The notes under the pieces are model-generated. The model saw only the letters and a program-made list of their open reading frames with translations, made no database searches and was not told the DNA's origin. A stretch of DNA of 9,396 nucleotides from an uncultured Pseudobdellovibrionaceae bacterium. Its GTDB lineage: Bacteria; Bdellovibrionota; Bdellovibrionia; Bdellovibrionales; Bdellovibrionaceae. Positions 5,430 through 9,396 of this stretch are shown in pieces. Made by a program: the position numbers and the translations under genes. Positions within the stretch are counted from its first letter, which is position 1; every line of letters starts with the position of its first letter. The stretch lies in assembly GCA_937900305.1 (NCBI GenBank), contig CALCCV010000523.1, positions 1-9,396 on the forward strand, given 5' to 3'.

Positions 5430-7763
5430 TCAATCGCTCCAAAGTTCTTGGTGGTTGAATTCCTTACCTGAGCTCCGAATGATTTTTGAAATCGTGGTCA
5501 GCAGTATTTCGCGATCAATGGGTTTAGTGAGATACGCTGCAAAACCAAGCGCCATTGCTTTATCTCGCTCTTCCTTCAACGCGTGCGCAGTCAGAGCAAT
5601 AACGGGTTTGCGAAGTGTCGCCTCGCGCAGACGGCGAAACGCCATATTTCCGTCCATCACTGGCATTTGGATGTCCATTAAAATCAAATCAAAGTCGGCA
5701 TTCAAAGCTTTACGAACACCATCCTCTCCGTTGCTCGCCACTTCAACGACCATTCCCGATCGCTGCAAAATCAAAGTGATCAAGACCTGATTATCCACTG
5801 AATCTTCCACCAGTAAGATTCTTTTTCCCTTTAGAAACGAAAAATCAAAGCTGAAACTTTTCCGATCAACCATTGTCGTGGACGGAACCGGAGTGGCCGG
5901 CAAGACAAAAGTGAATCGACTCCCGCGGCCCTCGACGCTCATGTCGAGCTTAAGATCTCCGCCCAGGGCCGTCGCAATTTCTCGCGACAGAGCCAAGCCC
6001 AAACCACTGCCACCAAATTTACGTGTGATTGACATATCTGCTTGTGAAAAGGGAATAAAAAGTTTCGATTTGTTATCATCATTAATTCCCAACCCTGAAT
6101 CTTCGATCGTAAAAAGAATTTGGGTCAACGAGACCCCCTCGGGAAGATCCGTTCCTACAGAGATGTTAATAAAACCTGTTTGAGTGAACTTGACAGCATT
6201 TGAGAGCAAATTTGTAAGCACTTGTTTGACTCTGGTTTCGTCGGACTGAATAAATTTGGGCAGTCCATCTGAAAAGTCTGTTTGCAAATGCAGCCCTTTC
6301 GCCGAAATGGCGGGGCGCCAGGTGTCTACAATATCTTGCAACATCTGCTGCAATGACAAAGGGGCCATTTCAAGACTCAGTGTTTTTGCTTCGATCTTAG
6401 CGACGTCAAGAACATCGCCAATGATTCGATTGAGTTCTTTGCCGTTGCGAATAATTGTGGTGAGAGATTTCTTTATATCCGTTTGTCCTGGTTGAGTGAG
6501 AGCCATTTCGGCAAATCCCACCATGACTCCCAATGGAGTCCTAATTTCGTGGCTGATATTTGCCAAAAACATCGACTTCGCTTGGTTTGCGGCCTCTGCA
6601 TCTTGCCGAGCTTGACTCAATTGCCGCTCAGTTTCTTGTCTAGCCAGCAGGTCCACCCGAAGTCGCTCAGAAAGCTTTTGGCTGCGTCGAAGCGCTAAGC
6701 CAACCAACGCACTTAGCAAGGTTCCCAACGCGAAAACGAAATAGGGCGACCATCGCAAATAGGCCAATGCAAAATTCTCGGGAGCTGAAATTCGAACTGA
6801 CCAAATGTGGTTCGCAAACGCAAACTCGAACGATCGCAGCCACGTCAAATCGCCACTAAGAGGCCGGCCCTCTGAATACAACATTCGCTGCGCTTCAAAA
6901 TCAGGTCCGTCATAAATTTCCATCGAAAAATTTGAATTTCTAAAACGCAAGTCGTCTGACATCTGACCAAAAAGACTGTGGGCGCGAAACCCACCAAAGA
7001 TGAATCCAATCAGCGCGTTTCGCCGCTGCTGAACCGTTTCGAGGGGCAGTCCCGACCGATAGCGGGGTACGACGACCAAAAAAGCAAAGATATTTTGTGG
7101 GGAATCTGGAGTCATGGGCACGACTCGATCTGTCGCGGTCGGAAGTCCCGTGTCCCGAGCTTTGTCCATCGCCGCCTTGCGAGCGGGACTTTCACTTAAA
7201 TCCATCGCCACAACCGTCGTGCTGGTTGGTTGAATGCGTTCGACATAGACGACCAAATCAAGTTCAGATTTTTTGAAGTTAATGACAGGGACGCCAGATG
7301 TAAGTTTTAATTTACTTATTATTTTTCGTGCCTGCTGGCCACTCACTCTCTCAACGTACCCAACCGATTGGATACCTGGAGCGCTTTCGCGAAGGCGCAT
7401 TCCTGATACAAATCGACTGAATTCTTCTCTAGATAAGTTTGGCTTTAAATCAAAAATATTTCGCGTGGAGATGAGAGCATTGGTGTAAAGGGTCATCCGA
7501 CTTTTTAGCGTATTTGAAAAACTGCCAACGGCTCTTTCAAATCGTCCCGTGTTTTCGGCCACCGAACTTCGATAAGCCCAAAATGCACTAGCCGAGGTTA
7601 AAATCAGACAAAGAAAAAAGGCCAAGGTCGGAGAGAGCAGTTTCGACGGCGATTTCGCTGACTCGTTTTTCAAAAGGTCCACAATGCCATACCGCTTTTT
7701 ATGTCGAGTGAAATTCTCATTGAAAACAACATACCAATAATTGTGTGTGATCGAAATGATCAA
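5430..7763 (-). CDS. CHASE-domain hybrid sensor histidine kinase: TM, CHASE, TM, HisKA, HATPase, REC
   Basis: This is a membrane hybrid kinase with an extracytoplasmic ligand sensor. From the TTG at 7763 it has 777 residues. A first TM helix (about 44-64) and a second (about 338-358) bracket a CHASE domain whose typical blocks are EEFSRFVSGM (113-122), APGIQSVGYVERV (128-140) and VVYVERIQP (171-179); the CHASE ligand is unknown. A coiled coil (360-395) leads to H405 in ISHEIRTP, the N-box NLLSNAVKF (518-526), G1 DSGLGI (555-560) and G2 GGSGLGLAL (584-592). The REC has E653/D654, phospho-acceptor D697, T725 and K747. No Hpt or output domain follows. The start is uncertain: there is no ATG before residue 90, which lies beyond TM1. 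A GTG at 7682 (residue 28) would give 750 residues and a shorter cytoplasmic leader; neither candidate has a strong Shine-Dalgarno site. It is the first gene of the minus-strand block and is related to the PAS kinase in its catalytic half only. Confidence 0.95.
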   Translation of the reverse strand: MIISITHNYWYVVFNENFTRHKKRYGIVDLLKNESAKSPSKLLSPTLAFFLCLILTSASAFWAYRSSVAENTGRFERAVGSFSNTLKSRMTLYTNALISTRNIFDLKPNLSREEFSRFVSGMRLRESAPGIQSVGYVERVSGQQARKIISKLKLTSGVPVINFKKSELDLVVYVERIQPTSTTVVAMDLSESPARKAAMDKARDTGLPTATDRVVPMTPDSPQNIFAFLVVVPRYRSGLPLETVQQRRNALIGFIFGGFRAHSLFGQMSDDLRFRNSNFSMEIYDGPDFEAQRMLYSEGRPLSGDLTWLRSFEFAFANHIWSVRISAPENFALAYLRWSPYFVFALGTLLSALVGLALRRSQKLSERLRVDLLARQETERQLSQARQDAEAANQAKSMFLANISHEIRTPLGVMVGFAEMALTQPGQTDIKKSLTTIIRNGKELNRIIGDVLDVAKIEAKTLSLEMAPLSLQQMLQDIVDTWRPAISAKGLHLQTDFSDGLPKFIQSDETRVKQVLTNLLSNAVKFTQTGFINISVGTDLPEGVSLTQILFTIEDSGLGINDDNKSKLFIPFSQADMSITRKFGGSGLGLALSREIATALGGDLKLDMSVEGRGSRFTFVLPATPVPSTTMVDRKSFSFDFSFLKGKRILLVEDSVDNQVLITLILQRSGMVVEVASNGEDGVRKALNADFDLILMDIQMPVMDGNMAFRRLREATLRKPVIALTAHALKEERDKAMALGFAAYLTKPIDREILLTTISKIIRSSGKEFNHQELWSD

Positions 7764-7809
7764 ATCTAGCCCAGCGCGGCTATTGCAGTCTTCTCGCGCC
7801 TCCCAATCC

Positions 7810-7837
7810 GACCAGACGTTGGTCAGGTTGTTTGGTC
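7810..7837. repeat. Cluster of three GACCA/TGGTC words
   Basis: GACCA at 7810-7814 is followed by its inverse complement TGGTC at 7820-7824, and again at 7833-7837 within a repeated TTGGTC. The first two form a 5-base inverted repeat around GACGT. The cluster lies about 47 bases upstream of the kinase TTG and could be an operator, but no known regulator site is recognised. Confidence 0.35.
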
Positions 7838-7925
7838 CATTTGAAGTGGGGGTGTCCAGGGCCTCTACACCTGTCTAGCCATTTTGAAATTTCCAGTTTG
7901 TTCCGCAGCTCTAAAAGCAACCTGA

Positions 7926-7944
7926 GTGCACCAAATTGGCGCAC
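7926..7944. promoter_or_regulatory. Operator-like 19-bp dyad upstream of the exported-protein gene pair
   Basis: The sequence GTGCACCAAATTGGCGCAC is a near-perfect palindrome about a central A: eight of nine base pairs match, with one A/C mismatch. It ends 21 bases before the GGAGG of the downstream gene. As a hairpin it would be weak because the loop interrupts the inner pairs, so a DNA-binding site for a dimeric regulator is more likely. The regulator is not known. Confidence 0.45.
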
Positions 7945-7965
7945 CCATTGCTCACCTGAATCACT

Positions 7966-7970
7966 GGAGG
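7966..7970 (+). promoter_or_regulatory. Ribosome binding site fixing the start at 7976
   Basis: GGAGG lies 5 bases before the ATG at 7976. It marks this ATG, which opens a signal peptide, as the true start in preference to the upstream in-frame TTG at 7832. Confidence 0.85.
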
Positions 7971-7975
7971 TCTCA

Positions 7976-8626
7976 ATGTCTAAAAACACCCATTTGCCCA
8001 TATTTGTGAGAGTCACAAACGCCGCCGCGATTTGTTTCGGACTCTTGTTAACCCAAGGTCACGCCAATGCCGACACCGTTACAAACGTGACGAAAGGCAC
8101 TCCCTTTCAAGCGATTGAAGCGGATATCACGTTGCGCGCAAAAAACGGACTCACTTATACGGACCGCGACGGAACAGAAAATTTGAAAATCTCTAAGGGA
8201 GAGGTTCGCGAGTTTCAATGTCAAACCGTTAAAAACTACCTCATTAACGAGGGCATCACTGACGCCAATGTGGACCACCTGCCGCCAGAGGAGAAGCGAC
8301 AAGCTTACGTTCGGGCTATGACTCTGAAAAAATCTTTATCGCCGTCCATGCTTGCCGTAATTGAGCAAAAAGATTCACAAAATGTTGCTAGCGAAAATGT
8401 CCAATTTTGTTTAGCCGAAGTGGTGACGGGCGACGATCTCACTTACACCTTCGCTATTCCACTTGAAAATGGCGCCGGCGGAGAACTGTCAGTTTCAACA
8501 AAAGCCGCAATTGTCAATATCAGTGGATTTTCGGCAACTTCCGATGCCAACCCCGCAAAGTTAGCCCTTCCTTCATTGGATAAAGATATCGAAGTCGTAA
8601 CACCTAAAACTACCAACGGTCGATAA
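7976..8626 (+). CDS. Exported protein of unknown function with Sec signal peptide
   Basis: I do not recognise this 216-residue protein. It has a signal peptide with a hydrophobic core (about residues 10-26, containing NAAAICFGLLL) and a likely signal peptidase I site after GHANA (residue 32), so the mature protein is about 184 residues, periplasmic or secreted. C20 is inside the signal and not in a good lipobox. The mature part holds just two cysteines (C82 in EFQCQT, C145 in VQFCLA), which could form one disulfide. The first half mixes predicted strands and polar helix (DRDGTENLKISKGEV, 63-77; PPEEKRQAYVRAMTLKK, 103-119), the middle is strand-rich (DLTYTFAIPL, 154-163), and the end is a Pro/Thr/Asp-rich tail. 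No TM helix follows the signal. The next gene begins 10 bases later and is also exported, so the two probably act together outside the cytoplasm. Confidence 0.85.
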   Translation: MSKNTHLPIFVRVTNAAAICFGLLLTQGHANADTVTNVTKGTPFQAIEADITLRAKNGLTYTDRDGTENLKISKGEVREFQCQTVKNYLINEGITDANVDHLPPEEKRQAYVRAMTLKKSLSPSMLAVIEQKDSQNVASENVQFCLAEVVTGDDLTYTFAIPLENGAGGELSVSTKAAIVNISGFSATSDANPAKLALPSLDKDIEVVTPKTTNGR

Positions 8627-8627
8627 C

Positions 8628-8632
8628 GAGGA
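8628..8632 (+). promoter_or_regulatory. Ribosome binding site of the right-edge gene
   Basis: GAGGA lies 4 bases before the ATG at 8637, directly after the stop codon of the preceding gene. It supports both the start and coupled expression of the pair. Confidence 0.75.
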
Positions 8633-8636
8633 ATTT

Positions 8637-9396
8637 ATGAAAAAGACAAAAAAAATTATATCTATTTTGATTTCTGCATCCACGTTTCCGGCCTTCGCTA
8701 TACTGCCCAAAGTTGAAAGCTTGACCGGAGCACACGTCGCCAAATACCCAAGCAGTGGAGCCGTTTGTGTGATGCCTTTTCACAGCTCTTTGGCTCAGAT
8801 GAAAAAAGATGATTTAAAAAATGAAGGCGAGCTTTGTGCTATGTCCTTTGCTGATGATGGAAAACTCTCTCCAGCATCGGCCGATGCTGCAAATCCATCT
8901 GTAATTAGCTTAAATACAGCCTTAGCCAAGCCCGATTTGAAATATCCCCTCGTTGCTAAGCCAAAATTAAATTCTACGAACCCAGGTGTTCTCGGCGCCT
9001 TTGGCGGAAAGACGGAAGCGAAGTTCAAGCAGAGCATCACTTGCTCGTATGCTCCGGCTGCGTTGGCCTCGTATCATGTTTCTCGCATCTTGGGCGGAGC
9101 CGGCCGAACTCCAGTTGCCGTGGCTCGTACGATGAAAAAAGAAACTCATCTGGGAATTGCGAAATCGGCGATTCAAAGCCTTGCTGGCGACCCCACTCAG
9201 GTGATTTATAAAACATGGACTCAATTTTTAAATAAACACGTGGCAGGTGGAGATCCCAAGATTTTTGCTGAAGATAACAACCACCAAAAATGGATTTATG
9301 GCGCTTGGTCTGACAACGTAAAAAAAGAATACAAGTACACGGTGGTCAGCGGCGTTGGCGCTTACGACACCCGTTATCAGCGCTTCATGCAACAGC
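8637..9396 (+). CDS. Exported protein, 3'-truncated by the window edge; possible HipA/Fam20-like kinase fold
   Basis: The frame is open from the ATG at 8637 to the window end, giving 253 visible residues with no stop. It begins with a classical signal peptide (MKKTKKIISILISASTFPAFA), with likely cleavage after A21. The mature start (ILPKVESLTGAHVAKYPSSG) is followed by a Ser/Ala/Pro-rich, probably disordered stretch (70-118). Residues 117-166 then read like the N-lobe of HipA/Fam20-type kinases: a Gly-rich turn (GVLGAFGG), a strand with lysines (AKFKQS, 127-132) in the place of the ATP-binding FKP lysine, then a helix plus strand, ASYHVSRILGG (144-154) and RTPVAVARTM (157-166), like the family pattern AAYxLxRLLGLxxVPxxxxR. 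This is pattern resemblance only; the catalytic half lies outside the window. Cysteines at 44, 67 and 136 could be disulfide-bonded. The gene is coupled to the preceding exported protein. Confidence 0.82.
   Translation, partial: MKKTKKIISILISASTFPAFAILPKVESLTGAHVAKYPSSGAVCVMPFHSSLAQMKKDDLKNEGELCAMSFADDGKLSPASADAANPSVISLNTALAKPDLKYPLVAKPKLNSTNPGVLGAFGGKTEAKFKQSITCSYAPAALASYHVSRILGGAGRTPVAVARTMKKETHLGIAKSAIQSLAGDPTQVIYKTWTQFLNKHVAGGDPKIFAEDNNHQKWIYGAWSDNVKKEYKYTVVSGVGAYDTRYQRFMQQ

Larger units (their letters stand above)
7764..7975. other. Divergent intergenic region between the CHASE kinase and the exported-protein gene pair
   Basis: This 212-base stretch should hold the promoters of both the minus-strand block and the plus-strand pair. 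A long open frame from a TTG at 7832 extends the following gene upstream, but it has no ribosome binding site and would bury the signal peptide, so I treat it as non-coding. I could not find a convincing -35/-10 pair in either direction; TTGAAA near 7882 is a possible plus-strand -35 box, but the best -10-like match (TCTAAA) is at too long a spacing. Two structured sites, at 7810-7837 and 7926-7944, are listed separately. A weak GCGCG/CGCGC hairpin (7774-7778 with 7795-7799) lies just before the kinase start. Confidence 0.7.

Noticed and set aside
5578..5605. DNA similarity between the two kinases (GCGTGCGCAGT shared near 1573 and 5581)
   Set aside because: It encodes the conserved ALTAHAL motif of both receivers; paralogy explains it without a mobile repeat.
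5455..5790. 111-residue plus-strand open frame opposite the receiver domain of the CHASE kinase
   Set aside because: Antisense shadow of a conserved REC domain, with no ribosome binding site or recognisable protein features.
7832..7975. Upstream in-frame extension from TTG at 7832, which would make the exported protein 264 residues
   Set aside because: It has no ribosome binding site and would place the signal peptide internally; the ATG at 7976 has GGAGG 5 bases upstream followed directly by a signal peptide.
8967..9224. Minus-strand open frames at the right edge (8795-9040 and 8967-9224)
   Set aside because: They lie opposite the open plus-strand frame from 8637 that has a signal peptide and ribosome binding site; no support of their own.

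Overview
The window looks like chromosomal DNA from a free-living Gram-negative bacterium of moderate GC content. Supporting signs are two proteins with Sec-type signal peptides, two large hybrid sensor kinases, a YadGH-type exporter, and clear Shine-Dalgarno sites alongside GTG and probable TTG starts. A Bdellovibrio-like or other former deltaproteobacterial origin would fit the gene style, but no marker gene fixes the taxonomy. No tRNA, rRNA, CRISPR array, insertion sequence or phage gene was seen.

Layout. (1) 1-1439, plus strand: the 3' part of an ABC ATPase gene, running in from the left edge, overlaps by 4 bases a complete YadH-like ABC-2 permease gene; together they encode an export system. 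(2) 1456-7763, minus strand: four genes read leftward in the order CHASE hybrid histidine kinase, AlkC-type DNA alkylation glycosylase, YaiI/UPF0178 PIN-like protein, six-TM PAS hybrid histidine kinase. Gaps are 38, 6 and 72 bases, so the first three, and perhaps all four, could share a transcript. This block meets the ABC operon tail to tail with only 16 bases between stop codons. (3) 7764-7975: a divergent intergenic region with a 19-bp dyad and a cluster of GACCA/TGGTC words. (4) 7976-9396, plus strand: two tightly linked genes with strong ribosome binding sites, both for exported proteins. The first is a 216-residue protein I do not recognise. The second runs off the right edge and carries a segment resembling the start of a HipA/Fam20-type kinase fold (tentative).

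How they may work together. The kinases are related in their catalytic halves (HisKA, HATPase, one C-terminal REC) but have unrelated input domains: an extracytoplasmic CHASE sensor in one, and a membrane bundle with a RegB-like GGxxSPF loop plus a PAS domain in the other. Neither has an output domain, and no Hpt protein or separate response regulator lies in the window, so their targets are elsewhere. Finding an alkylation-damage glycosylase between two sensor kinases is suggestive but unproven as a functional link. The most unusual points are the apparent mosaic structure of the ABC ATPase gene, the quinone-motif-like loop in the PAS kinase, and the exported gene pair at the right edge.
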